In this document: positions 28,089 through 37,389 of the stretch, in pieces
Numbering within the stretch: position 1 is the first letter of the stretch
How the letters are laid out: each line of letters starts with the position of its first letter
Assembly: GCA_965220985.1 (NCBI GenBank)
Contig: OZ244854.1
Location: 1,984,001-2,048,000 of the forward strand
Length of the DNA: 64,000 nt
Direction of reading: 5' to 3'
Source: JAPPHA01 sp965220985
GTDB lineage: Bacteria > Pseudomonadota > Alphaproteobacteria > Rhodobacterales > Rhodobacteraceae
Notes under the pieces: model-generated
Told to the model about the DNA's origin: nothing
Database searches by the model: none
What the model saw: only the letters and a program-made list of their open reading frames with translations
Position numbers and translations under genes: made by a program

Positions 28089-28190
28089 ACCGAAGGCCGC
28101 AACTGAGCCATCGGGCTGGATTCAGGCAGGAATCACCGGGTTCGCTTTCGAGCCGCTGGCGACGAATTGTCGTCTTCGCAAAAATAATGC

Positions 28191-28218
28191 TTGCAAAGTT
28201 CCGGTTTTGTTCTTAAAT
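28191..28218 (+). promoter_or_regulatory. recA promoter
   Basis: TTGCAA (28191-28196), a 16-nt spacer and TTAAAT (28213-28218). The first LexA box lies exactly in the spacer, as expected for repression by occlusion of RNA polymerase. Confidence 0.5.
28198..28212 (+). promoter_or_regulatory. LexA SOS box 1 upstream of recA
   Basis: GTTC-N7-GTTC, a perfect match to the alphaproteobacterial SOS box, between the -35 and -10 elements. Confidence 0.88.
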
Positions 28219-28227
28219 CGCGAATCA

Positions 28228-28242
28228 GAACAAAAGACGAAC
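28228..28242 (-). promoter_or_regulatory. LexA SOS box 2 upstream of recA
   Basis: GAAC-N7-GAAC, the same motif on the other strand, 15 nt downstream of box 1. The two boxes form a large inverted repeat around the -10 region. Confidence 0.82.
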
Positions 28243-28296
28243 CTGATCTCGGTTCAGATTGTCGCCCTTCCGGCGATATGAAATAAGGAGAATCCC

Positions 28297-29373
28297 GTGA
28301 CAGCAGATCTGCACAACTTGAACGAAAGACGTCAGATGGACAAAAAGAAGGCCCTCGAGTCGGCGCTCAGCCAAATTGAACGCAATTTCGGAAAGGGCTC
28401 GATCATGACCCTCGGCCAGGACCGAGCGGTCATGGAACTCGACTCGACATCGACAGGTTCGATCGGGCTGGACATTGCCCTCGGGATCGGCGGGCTGCCG
28501 AAAGGCCGGGTCGTCGAGGTTTACGGACCGGAAAGCTCCGGAAAGACGACCCTGACGCTCCACGTGATCGCCGAAGAGCAGAAAAAGGGCGGAGTGTGCG
28601 CGTTTGTCGATGCGGAACACGCGCTTGATCCGACCTATGCGCGAAAACTCGGCGTCGATCTCGACGAATTGCTGATTTCGCAGCCCGACGCCGGTGAACA
28701 GGCGCTCGAAATCACCGACACCCTCGTGCGTTCGGGGGCTGTGTCTCTCGTCGTGGTCGATTCGGTTGCCGCCTTGACCCCGCGCGCCGAACTCGAAGGT
28801 GACATGGGTGACACCCAGGTCGGTGCACAGGCACGGCTGATGTCGCAGGCCATGCGAAAACTGACATCGTCGATCTCCAGGTCCAATTGCATGGTCATCT
28901 TCATCAACCAGATCCGAATGAAGATCGGCGTGATGTTCGGCTCTCCTGAAACGACATCGGGCGGAAACGCGCTGAAGTTCTACGCATCCGTCCGCCTCGA
29001 CATCAGGCGAATCGGCGCGATCAAGAATCGCGACGAAGTGGTCGGGAACACGACACGCGTCAAGGTGGTCAAGAACAAGGTCGCACCGCCGTTCAAGCAG
29101 GTCGAGTTCGACATCATGTACGGCGAAGGCATTTCAAGGACCGGCGAACTGATCGATCTCGGCGTCAAGACCGGCGTGGTCGAGAAGTCCGGTTCCTGGT
29201 ACTCGTTCAACGACGAACGGATCGGGCAAGGCCGCGAGAACGCCAAGACATTCCTTCAGGAACATTCCGAGACTGCCGACCAGATCGAATCGGGCATTCG
29301 GAAAGCGTTCGGGTTGGGCGCTGAAGCCGAAGCGACTGCCGAAGACACCGAGCCACAGGCCGTGACTGCCTGA
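28297..29373 (+). CDS. recA: Recombinase RecA
   Basis: 358 residues. The strand-exchange ATPase of homologous recombination and SOS co-protease. Walker A GPESSGKTT lies at 77-85, with the RecA signature ALKFYASVRLDIRR and loop MKIGVMFGSPETTSGGN. The C-terminus is acidic, as usual. GTG 28297 has AAGGAG 7 nt upstream; an in-frame ATG at 28336 would also give a complete core. It is controlled by two LexA boxes and followed by a strong terminator. Confidence 0.98.
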   Translation: MTADLHNLNERRQMDKKKALESALSQIERNFGKGSIMTLGQDRAVMELDSTSTGSIGLDIALGIGGLPKGRVVEVYGPESSGKTTLTLHVIAEEQKKGGVCAFVDAEHALDPTYARKLGVDLDELLISQPDAGEQALEITDTLVRSGAVSLVVVDSVAALTPRAELEGDMGDTQVGAQARLMSQAMRKLTSSISRSNCMVIFINQIRMKIGVMFGSPETTSGGNALKFYASVRLDIRRIGAIKNRDEVVGNTTRVKVVKNKVAPPFKQVEFDIMYGEGISRTGELIDLGVKTGVVEKSGSWYSFNDERIGQGRENAKTFLQEHSETADQIESGIRKAFGLGAEAEATAEDTEPQAVTA

Positions 29374-29434
29374 TATCCGCTCCCTGCGGGGGAGATTCCC
29401 CCGGAGGGGTCCGGCACCCTCTGTCAATCGATGA

Positions 29435-29461
29435 GCCCCGGCACCTCAGTGCCGGGGTTTT
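29435..29461 (+). terminator. Rho-independent terminator of recA
   Basis: A 9-bp perfect GC-rich stem, CCCCGGCAC (29436-29444) with GTGCCGGGG (29449-29457), a CTCA loop and TTTT after it, 62 nt past the recA stop. Confidence 0.88.
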
Positions 29462-29558
29462 GCGTTGGCGATACGGACGCAAGCAAAGGCGGGTTGTGGA
29501 CAGAAATCGGCTGGTTTTGTAATGACCGCCAACCGCAACTGCGACAAGTCACGTGAAC

Positions 29559-32222
29559 ATGGTCAGCCTGAATGAAATCCGATCGACCTTCCTCGCCTAT
29601 TTCGAGGCAAGAGGTCACGCCGTCGTGCGCAGTTCGCCGCTTGTGCCCGAGAACGATCCGACATTGATGTTCACGAACTCCGGGATGGTCCAGTTCAAGA
29701 ACGTCCTGACCGGCCTCGAGAAACGAGACTACGTTCGAGCGGTGACGTCCCAGAAATGCGTGCGTGCCGGCGGAAAGCACAACGACCTGGACAATGTCGG
29801 CTACACGGCGCGACATCACACCTTTTTCGAAATGCTCGGAAACTTCTCATTCGGGGACTACTTCAAGGACGATGCGATCGCGTTCAGCTGGGACCTGATC
29901 ACGCGGGAGTTCGGAATTCCGGCGGACCGACTTTGGGTCACCGTCTATCATTCCGACGACGAGGCCGCCGCGATCTGGAAGAAGTGTTCGGGCATGCCCG
30001 ACGAACGCATCATCCGAATCGCGACCAATGACAACTTCTGGTCGATGGGCCCGGTCGGGCCTTGCGGTCCGTGCTCGGAGATCTTCTACGATCACGGCGA
30101 TCACATCCCCGGAGGACTTCCGGGCACGCCAGAGGAGGATGGTGATCGCTACGTCGAGATCTGGAATCTCGTTTTCATGCAGTTCGAGCAGTTCGCGGAC
30201 GGCAGCCGCAGCGAGTTGCCGTCGAAGTCGATCGACACCGGCATGGGTCTCGAACGAGTCGGGGCGTTGCTTCAGGGTCATCACGACAATTACGAGTCGG
30301 ACTTGATGCGATCCCTGATCAAGGCATCGGCCCAGCAGTCAGGAACCGATCCCGACGGCCCGTGCAACATTCATCACCGCGTCATCGCGGACCACTTGCG
30401 TTCGACGTCCTTCCTGATCGCCGACGGCGTCCTGCCCTCGAACGACGGCCGTGGCTACGTGCTGCGACGCATCATGCGCAGGGCCATGCGGCATGCCTAT
30501 CTCCTCGGGTGCAAGGAGCCGCTGATGCATCGGCTCGTTCCCGAACTGCAGGTCCAGATGGGCGAGGCGTTTCCCGAACTCGGAAAGGCGCGATCGCTGA
30601 TCGAGACCACGTTGGAGCACGAGGAAGAGCGATTCAGGCGCACGCTCAGCCGCGGGCTCAGCCTGCTCGAGAACGAAGTCGACGGTCTTGCCCCGGGCGA
30701 CAACCTGCCAGGGGAAACGGCGTTCAAGCTGTACGACACCTACGGATTCCCGCTCGATCTGACCCAGGACATTCTGAGGGAACGCGATCTCGGGGTCGAT
30801 GTCGACGAATTCGATCGCAACATGGACGAGCAGCGTGCACGGGCCCGGGCCGCGTGGGACGGAATCGGCGACCCCGCGCAGGATGAGTTGTGGTTCACAC
30901 TGCGCGAGGAGTGCGGGCCGACGGAATTCCTGGGCCATGACCGGGAATCGACGGAAGCCTCGCTCATGGCGGTGGTCGGGACCGAGGGCCAGGTCGATGA
31001 GGCGAAATCTGGCGACGCGGTCGAGCTGGTCTTCAATCAGACCCCGTTCTACGGCGAGGCCGGCGGTCAGGTCGGAGATGCGGGCAAGGCCGTGTTCGAT
31101 GGGGCAGTCGTCGACATCCTCGATGTCAAGCGACGGGCCGGGTTGTTCGTGCATTCGGGTCGGGTTGTCGAGGGCGACATTGGCCCCAACGCGTCAGCGC
31201 GACTGGCAGTCGATCACGACAGACGAGAGAAGATCCGAGCAAACCACTCGGCAACCCATCTGCTCCATGAAGTTCTGCGATGCGTCCTTGGCGACCACGT
31301 GGCGCAACGCGGTTCCCGCAACTCGCCCGAGGGGTTGAGGTTCGACTTTTCCCACGCCCAGGCAGTGACGACGGAACAGCTCGACGAGGTCGAGACCCGC
31401 GTCAACGCCTTGGTTCGGCAAAACACCGAAGTCGAGACTCGGATCATGACGCCAGAGCAGGCGCAGGAGGCAGGTGCCATCGCCCTGTTCGGCGAGAAAT
31501 ACGGCGACGAGGTGCGTGTGGTGTCGATGGGACGCACCGAGCCCGGGAACGGAAAAGGCCCAGGCAAGGAAATCGCCTCGATGGAACTGTGCGGCGGTAC
31601 GCACGTCCGACGTACCGGCGACATCGGTGCATTCGTCATCGTGAACGAAACTGCGTCATCCGCCGGCGTTCGTCGGATCGAGGCCTTGACCGGAGCTGCG
31701 GCGCTAGGCCGACTGAACGATGTCCGGCACAAGCTGGAACAGTCGGCACGGACACTGGGGACTCACCCAGACGATGTCGTGGACAGAATTCAGGCGCTCA
31801 CGGACGAGGTCAAGGCAGCGAGATCGGAGGTCGCCCGTTTGAGACGGGAGGTCGCTCTCGGTGGAGGTGCAGGGCAGGCACCGGAACAGGTCAGGCAAGT
31901 GGGCGGCGTTCCGTTCGTCTCCGCGGTCGTGAAAGACCTCTCCGGCAAGGAGCTTCGCGCGCTGGTCGATGAGCACAAGGCGCGGATCGGCTCGGGCGCG
32001 GTTCTTCTGATCTCCGATGTGGGGGGCAAGGCGGCAATCGTTGCCGGCGTGACGAGCGATCTGGCGGACCGGATTTCGGCGGTCGATCTGGCGCGTGCCG
32101 CCGTGTCGGAATTGGGCGGCAGTGGCGGCGGCGGTCGGGCCGAGATGGCGCAGGCCGGTGCGAAAGACGCCTCACGGGCGAACGAAGCGATTTCGGCGGC
32201 AGAAAAGATCTTGGAGGGATAG
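29559..32222 (+). CDS. alaS: Alanyl-tRNA synthetase
   Basis: 887 residues from ATG 29559. Class II synthetase: catalytic core from IRSTFLAYFEARGHAVV onward (DPTLMFTNSGMVQFK), editing domain with HSATHLLHEVL and CGGTHVRRTGDIG (zinc ligands), and a C-terminal oligomerisation part ending GGGGRAEMAQAGAKD. A GTG 6 nt upstream (29553) is also possible; neither has a strong ribosome site. It is followed by a DUF1330 gene after 3 nt. Confidence 0.97.
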   Translation: MVSLNEIRSTFLAYFEARGHAVVRSSPLVPENDPTLMFTNSGMVQFKNVLTGLEKRDYVRAVTSQKCVRAGGKHNDLDNVGYTARHHTFFEMLGNFSFGDYFKDDAIAFSWDLITREFGIPADRLWVTVYHSDDEAAAIWKKCSGMPDERIIRIATNDNFWSMGPVGPCGPCSEIFYDHGDHIPGGLPGTPEEDGDRYVEIWNLVFMQFEQFADGSRSELPSKSIDTGMGLERVGALLQGHHDNYESDLMRSLIKASAQQSGTDPDGPCNIHHRVIADHLRSTSFLIADGVLPSNDGRGYVLRRIMRRAMRHAYLLGCKEPLMHRLVPELQVQMGEAFPELGKARSLIETTLEHEEERFRRTLSRGLSLLENEVDGLAPGDNLPGETAFKLYDTYGFPLDLTQDILRERDLGVDVDEFDRNMDEQRARARAAWDGIGDPAQDELWFTLREECGPTEFLGHDRESTEASLMAVVGTEGQVDEAKSGDAVELVFNQTPFYGEAGGQVGDAGKAVFDGAVVDILDVKRRAGLFVHSGRVVEGDIGPNASARLAVDHDRREKIRANHSATHLLHEVLRCVLGDHVAQRGSRNSPEGLRFDFSHAQAVTTEQLDEVETRVNALVRQNTEVETRIMTPEQAQEAGAIALFGEKYGDEVRVVSMGRTEPGNGKGPGKEIASMELCGGTHVRRTGDIGAFVIVNETASSAGVRRIEALTGAAALGRLNDVRHKLEQSARTLGTHPDDVVDRIQALTDEVKAARSEVARLRREVALGGGAGQAPEQVRQVGGVPFVSAVVKDLSGKELRALVDEHKARIGSGAVLLISDVGGKAAIVAGVTSDLADRISAVDLARAAVSELGGSGGGGRAEMAQAGAKDASRANEAISAAEKILEG

Positions 32223-32225
32223 AAA

Positions 32226-32510
32226 ATGGCAGCCTATGCAATAGTCAGAGTCGACGTGCATGACATGGCTGAGTACGCGAAATACGCGTCCTTGGCCGGT
32301 CCGGCAGTCGAGAAATTCGGCGGTGAGTTCCTGGCTCGCGGCGGTGAATGCGAGCATCTCGAGGGGGCTGGTCGCGGGCGAAACGTCATCATCAAGTTTG
32401 CGGATTTTGCTGCCGCCAAGAGATTCTACGACTCGCCGGATTACCAGGAAGCGCTCAACTACGCGCTTTCCTCGGCGACGCGGGACTACACGATCGTCGA
32501 AGGCGTGTGA
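32226..32510 (+). CDS. DUF1330 family protein
   Basis: 94 residues. A small ferredoxin-like (dimeric alpha/beta barrel) protein: AYAIVRVDVHDMAEYAKYA, a RGGECEHLEG strand, and SPDYQEALNYALSSATRDYTIVEG at the end, all typical. The function of the family is unknown. It starts 3 nt after alaS with GGAGGGA upstream, so it is surely co-transcribed with it. Confidence 0.92.
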   Translation: MAAYAIVRVDVHDMAEYAKYASLAGPAVEKFGGEFLARGGECEHLEGAGRGRNVIIKFADFAAAKRFYDSPDYQEALNYALSSATRDYTIVEGV

Positions 32511-32625
32511 CCGCTCGTCGGAAACGACGAGACGACTTCACGCACGACAGCAGCCCGTGCGCTTGGCTTTCGCGCAGTCGCGCGTAACCGCAACAAGGGC
32601 AGGTGAGCCGACATAACCGGTGTAT

Positions 32626-32651
32626 GTGCCCGGCCGGTCAAGTCCGGGCAC
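32626..32651. terminator. Candidate terminator hairpin between convergent genes
   Basis: GTGCCCGG (32626-32633) pairs with CCGGGCAC (32644-32651) around a 10-nt loop, between the ends of the DUF1330 gene and icd. There is no T-run, so it may be Rho-dependent or only a structural element. A second small stem, CTCGTCG/CGACGAG, lies at 32514-32531. Confidence 0.35.
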
Positions 32652-32710
32652 GATCTCGTCACTGTCGCGAGCGATTGGTCTCCAATTCCTGACCGAGTGC
32701 CGCTGGTCCC

Positions 32711-33922
32711 TCAGGCGAGGGCGCGGTCGAGATTTTCGTCGATCTTTTCGAGGAAAGCTTCCGTTGTCAGCCACGACGTGTCGGGACCGACGAGTAGCGC
32801 GAGATCCTTGGTCATCGACCCGCTCTCGACGGTTTCGACCACGACCCGTTCAAGGGTGTCGGCGAACCTTTCGAGTTCAGCGTTCTCGTCCAGCCGTGCC
32901 CGATGACGCAAGCCGCCCGACCAGGCGTAGATCGAAGCGATCGAGTTGGTCGAAGTCGGTTCGCCCTTCTGGTGCTGGCGGAAGTGCCGCGTCACGGTTC
33001 CGTGCGCCGCTTCCGATTCGACGGTTCTGCCGTCCGGCGACATCAAGAGGGACGTCATCAGGCCCAGCGACCCGAAGCCCTGCGCGACCGTGTCCGACTG
33101 GACATCGCCATCGTAGTTCTTGCAGGCCCAGACGTAGCCTCCGGACCACTTGAGTGAAGCCGCGACCATGTCGTCGATCAACCGATGCTCGTAGAAAATC
33201 CCGGCGTCGGCGAACTTTTCGGCAAACTCGTTGTCGTAGATCTCCTGGAACAGGTCCTTGAAACGCCCGTCATACACTTTCATGATCGTGTTCTTGGTCG
33301 AGAGATACACCGGCCATCCCAATGAGAGACCATAATTGAACGACGCTCGGGCAAAGTCGCGTATCGACTGGTCGAGATTGTACATTGCCATGGCGACGCC
33401 GGATCCTGGCGCCTGGAAGACCTCGCGGGTATCGACGGTCCCGTCCTCGCCTTCAAAGGTGATGGTCAGCTTGCCGGGGCCGTTGAAATGCAGGTCGGTC
33501 GCCCGATACTGGTCACCAAAGGCGTGTCTGCCGACCACGATCGGCTGGGTCCAGCCCGGAACCAGTCGGGGGACGTTCGAGATGATGATCGGTCGCCGAA
33601 AGATGACGCCGCCAAGAATGTTGCGGATCGTTCCGTTGGGAGATCTCCACATCGACTTGAGGCCGAATTCCTCAACCCGCGCCTCGTCGGGCGTGATCGT
33701 CGCGCATTTGACGCCGACCCCGTGCTCCCTGATGGCATGAGCCGCATCGATCGTGATCTGGTCGTCGGTTCGGTCGCGTTCCTCGATGCCGAGGTCGAAG
33801 TATCTGAGTTCGATGTCCAGGTACGGCAGAATGAGCTTGTCCTTGATGATCTGCCAGATCACCCGGGTCATTTCGTCGCCGTCAAGTTCGACGACAGGAT
33901 TCGCCACCTTGATCTTCGTCAT
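32711..33922 (-). CDS. icd: NADP-dependent isocitrate dehydrogenase
   Basis: 403 residues, the length of the type II (eukaryote-like) enzyme. It converts isocitrate to 2-oxoglutarate. Visible marks: VVELDGDEMTRVIW at the N-terminus, the substrate loop SPNGTIRNILGG, WPVYLSTKNTIMKVYDGRFKD, LIDDMVAASLKWSGGYVWACKNYDGDVQSD with the metal-binding aspartates, and EAAHGTVTRH for NADP. ATG 33922 has GGGAGA upstream. Confidence 0.97.
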   Translation of the reverse strand: MTKIKVANPVVELDGDEMTRVIWQIIKDKLILPYLDIELRYFDLGIEERDRTDDQITIDAAHAIREHGVGVKCATITPDEARVEEFGLKSMWRSPNGTIRNILGGVIFRRPIIISNVPRLVPGWTQPIVVGRHAFGDQYRATDLHFNGPGKLTITFEGEDGTVDTREVFQAPGSGVAMAMYNLDQSIRDFARASFNYGLSLGWPVYLSTKNTIMKVYDGRFKDLFQEIYDNEFAEKFADAGIFYEHRLIDDMVAASLKWSGGYVWACKNYDGDVQSDTVAQGFGSLGLMTSLLMSPDGRTVESEAAHGTVTRHFRQHQKGEPTSTNSIASIYAWSGGLRHRARLDENAELERFADTLERVVVETVESGSMTKDLALLVGPDTSWLTTEAFLEKIDENLDRALA

Positions 33923-34068
33923 TTGGGTATCTCCCTCGCTGATTGGTGCCCGTCAAATAAGGAACATTCTTGCGGGGGGAAAGTCCGTATTCTTCGAATT
34001 GGCGACCTTGATGGGGCGGCGGACGCCCGAGGTGGTGGCTGTGGCCAATTCGTGGCAGACAAGAAGCC

Positions 34069-35244
34069 ATGGGCGACTCATTTGAAGATCATGACTTCCA
34101 CGACATCCGCGAGGCTGTCCGGAAGCTGTGCGCAGACTTTCCCGGACCCTACTGGCGAGGCCTCGACAGGGATGGTGCCTATCCGGAAGCCTTTGTCTCG
34201 GCGCTGACACAGTCGGGGTTTCTCGCCGCATTGATCCCCGAGACCCACGGAGGGTCGGGACTGCCATTGGCGGCTGCGGCGGCCATCCTGGAAGAGATCC
34301 ACCGCTCCGGCGGGAACGCGGCGGCATGCCACGCCCAGATGTACATAATGGGCGTCATTCTTCGCCACGGCAATGAAGCCCAGAAAAGCGAATACCTGCC
34401 AGCCATCGCCAAGGGAGAGGTGCGCCTGCAGGCATTTGGCGTCAGCGAACCCGAATGCGGTTCGGACACGACATCGATCCGCACTTTCGCGCGTCGCGAC
34501 GGCGATCACTATGTCATCAACGGGCAGAAGATCTGGACTTCGCGGGCCGGTCACTCCGACCTGATGTTGCTGCTTGCTCGAACGACTCCGCTGGATGAAG
34601 TGCGCAAATCCGGCAGGACCTCGAGCGGCCTGTCGGTGTTCCTCGTCGACATGAATGAAGCTCTTGCCTCGGGGATGGAGATCCGCCCGCTCGAGACGAT
34701 GATCAATCATGCGACGACGGAGGTGTTTTTTGACGACGTGATCGTGCCCGCGCGAAATCGGATCGGCGATGAAGGCGAAGGGTTCCGTTACATCTTGTCG
34801 GGGCTGAACGCCGAGAGAATCCTGATCGGCGCGGAGTGCATTGGCGATGCAAAGTGGTTCATCGAGAAGATGTGCAGATACGCATCGGAACGCACCGTCT
34901 TTGGGCGACCGATCGGTCAGAACCAGGGAATTCAGCTCCCCATCGCGCGGGCCTATGCCGACATGCGGGCGGCAGAACTGATGGTGAGCGAAGCGGCGCG
35001 GCGATACGACGCCGGAAGAGTCTCGGCGGAACACGCGAACATGGCGAAGCTCCTGGCCGCAGATGCGTCATGGAAGGCCGCGGAAGCCTGCTTGCAGACC
35101 CATGGCGGCTATGGTTTTGCCCGGGAATTCGATGTCGAGCGGAAGTTCCGCGAGACCCGTCTGTACCAGGTGGCTCCGGTGTCGACGAATCTGATCCTGA
35201 CGTATCTTGCCGAGCATTCGCTGGGCTTGCCGCGATCCTATTGA
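34069..35244 (+). CDS. Acyl-CoA dehydrogenase
   Basis: 391 residues, the usual length. FAD-linked alpha-beta dehydrogenation of an acyl-CoA thioester. Typical blocks: LRHGNEAQKSEYLP, AFGVSEPECGSD, INGQKIWTS, ERILIGAECIGDA and CLQTHGGYGFAREFDVERKFRETRLYQ. The segment after RETR reads QVAPVSTNLIL instead of the IYEGT form, which is common in a subgroup of unclear substrate. Divergent from icd and followed after 218 nt by an acyl-CoA ligase gene, with which it could form an acid-degradation unit. Confidence 0.92.
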   Translation: MGDSFEDHDFHDIREAVRKLCADFPGPYWRGLDRDGAYPEAFVSALTQSGFLAALIPETHGGSGLPLAAAAAILEEIHRSGGNAAACHAQMYIMGVILRHGNEAQKSEYLPAIAKGEVRLQAFGVSEPECGSDTTSIRTFARRDGDHYVINGQKIWTSRAGHSDLMLLLARTTPLDEVRKSGRTSSGLSVFLVDMNEALASGMEIRPLETMINHATTEVFFDDVIVPARNRIGDEGEGFRYILSGLNAERILIGAECIGDAKWFIEKMCRYASERTVFGRPIGQNQGIQLPIARAYADMRAAELMVSEAARRYDAGRVSAEHANMAKLLAADASWKAAEACLQTHGGYGFAREFDVERKFRETRLYQVAPVSTNLILTYLAEHSLGLPRSY

Positions 35245-35462
35245 GAGGAGTCGGGCTGCCGTTTGTTCACCCCGCAAATGCGCCGAAACAACAAATCGGC
35301 AGCGACTCCGGGTGGCCGAAGATGGCAGTTTCGGTCCGCTTCCCGCCGGACTGGTGGCACGGGTTGCGAATCCGGTTGCCGTTCTCGATCGGCCCGGGTT
35401 GATTGCCATGGGTGCGTGTTTTGTGCTTGTGTCGGAATCATCGTCAAAGTGGGGACAGTTCA

Positions 35463-37367
35463 ATGGGAAAAGCCAAGATTGAGAGCCTCGCGGACATGGT
35501 CGCCATCGAGGCGACCACCGCTTTTGAGGAGTGCTGGAACGAGGACACGGTTTACCAGCGCCTCTGCACGACCCGGGATCTGCACCCCGACCGCCCGGCC
35601 GTCAGTTTTCAGCTCAAGTCCGATGCAACTTGCAAGGCGACAACTCTGACATGGTCGGAACTGACGACACAGGCCACGCAGGCAGCCAACCTCTTTCGTT
35701 CGCTTGGCATCGGCAAGACCGACGTTGTTGCCTACATGCTGCCGACAACGCCGGAGACGCTGGTCTGCCTCCTTGGCGGGATGACGGCCGGCATCGTTCA
35801 CCCGATCAATCCGCTCCTCGAAGTGTCCCAGATCGCGGCGCTTCTCAGGGAGTCCGAAGCAAAGGTTCTCGTGACGCTCAAGTCGTTCCCGAAGGCCGAT
35901 CTTGCACAGAAGGCGGCGGAAGCCGTGGCGATGGCACCCAATGTCGAGACGGTGATCGAGGTCGATCTGCTGCCCCATGTCTCGGGAATCCTCAAGCTTG
36001 TCGTTCCCTTGCTGCGTCCGAAGAACAGAGTCGCGCACAACGCGCGGGTCATCGAATTCGCCTCGGCGCTCGCAAACGCGAATGGCGGATCGCTCGATTT
36101 CGAGGAAGCGGGAGACGACGACTATTGCGCGTATTTCCACACGGGAGGGACGACCGGAGCCCCCAAGATCGTCGGCCACAGGCATTCGGGCATGCTCTAC
36201 AACGGATGGCTCGCGACCAGGTTGCTGCTCGGCGAGGATGACACCGTCATCTGTCCGCTGCCGCTGTTCCATGTCTTTGCGGTGTATCCGATTTGGGGCG
36301 GTTGCATGTCGTCGGGTGCCCACATGGTGCTCGTGACTCCGCAGGGGTTTCGTGGCGACGGTGTCTTCGACAATTTCTGGAAGCTCTGCGAGCGTTGGAG
36401 GGCGACGTTCACGGTTGTCGTTCCGACCGCTGTTGCCCAGTTGCTGCAGCGTCCGGTCGATGCGGACGTCTCGAGCCTGAAGATGGCATTGTGCGGCTCC
36501 ATGAGCCTTCCTGTCGAGACGTTCAAGCGATTCGAGGCGGCGACTGATCTGACCATCCTCGAAGGCTACGGGCTGACCGAGGCGACATGCCTGGTTTCGG
36601 TCAATCCTCCTGCCGGTGACCGCCGGATCGGTTCGGTCGGATTCCCGTTTCCGTTTTCCGACGTGAAGATCTTTCGCTTTGACGGGGACGGCGAAGTCAC
36701 TCACGAATGCGCAGTCGATGAAGTCGGCGAGATCTGCGTTTCAAGCCCCGGCGTGAATCCTGGCGCGACCTACACCGATCCCGATCGGAACAGGGGACTG
36801 TACGCTCATGATCGGTATCTACGGACCGGTGACCTGGGGCGTCGCGATTCGGACGGGTACCTGTGGATCACGGGACGCGAAAAGGACCAGATCATTCGTG
36901 GCGGCCACAACATCGATCCAGCGATCATCGAGGAGGTTCTGGCAGCGCATCCCGATGTCGCGATTGCCGGAGCGATTGGACAACCCGACGCGCATGCGGG
37001 CGAACTTCCATGCGCCTTTGTCGAACTAATGGAAGGCGGGACGGTCTCGCCAGACGAACTCCTCGAGTTCGCGCGCGAGAACATCAGCGAAAAGGCCGCG
37101 GCGCCCGTTCACATCGAGATCGTCGATCCGATTCCGAAAACAATGGTCGGCAAGGTCTTCAAGCCGATCCTTCGCGAGACAACCATCTCTCGGGTCTACG
37201 GGGATGCCTTGGCAAACTCCGGACTCGATGCGAGGGTCGAAAAGGTCATGGATGACCGGCTTCGCGGATATGTGGTCGTCGTGACCGCATCCGAGGGCGT
37301 TTCCGATCAGGAAATCGACGATGTGATCGGCGGACTTCCGCGACCGTGGGAACGCATGGCTCGATAG
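35463..37367 (+). CDS. Acyl-CoA synthetase (AMP-forming)
   Basis: 634 residues. It activates a carboxylic acid to its CoA thioester via acyl-AMP. ATP-binding motif YFHTGGTTGAPK, then GYGLTEATC, YLRTGDLGRRDSDGYLWITGREKDQIIRGGHNIDP and the C-terminal catalytic lysine region PKTMVGKVFKP. ATG 35463 (MGKAKIE) has GGGGACAG upstream; the frame extends 20 codons further without a better start. The chain length of the substrate cannot be read. Neighbouring acyl-CoA dehydrogenase suggests a shared pathway. Confidence 0.92.
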   Translation: MGKAKIESLADMVAIEATTAFEECWNEDTVYQRLCTTRDLHPDRPAVSFQLKSDATCKATTLTWSELTTQATQAANLFRSLGIGKTDVVAYMLPTTPETLVCLLGGMTAGIVHPINPLLEVSQIAALLRESEAKVLVTLKSFPKADLAQKAAEAVAMAPNVETVIEVDLLPHVSGILKLVVPLLRPKNRVAHNARVIEFASALANANGGSLDFEEAGDDDYCAYFHTGGTTGAPKIVGHRHSGMLYNGWLATRLLLGEDDTVICPLPLFHVFAVYPIWGGCMSSGAHMVLVTPQGFRGDGVFDNFWKLCERWRATFTVVVPTAVAQLLQRPVDADVSSLKMALCGSMSLPVETFKRFEAATDLTILEGYGLTEATCLVSVNPPAGDRRIGSVGFPFPFSDVKIFRFDGDGEVTHECAVDEVGEICVSSPGVNPGATYTDPDRNRGLYAHDRYLRTGDLGRRDSDGYLWITGREKDQIIRGGHNIDPAIIEEVLAAHPDVAIAGAIGQPDAHAGELPCAFVELMEGGTVSPDELLEFARENISEKAAAPVHIEIVDPIPKTMVGKVFKPILRETTISRVYGDALANSGLDARVEKVMDDRLRGYVVVVTASEGVSDQEIDDVIGGLPRPWERMAR

Positions 37368-37389
37368 ACGCCCGGGCGAGCGGCTCAAG

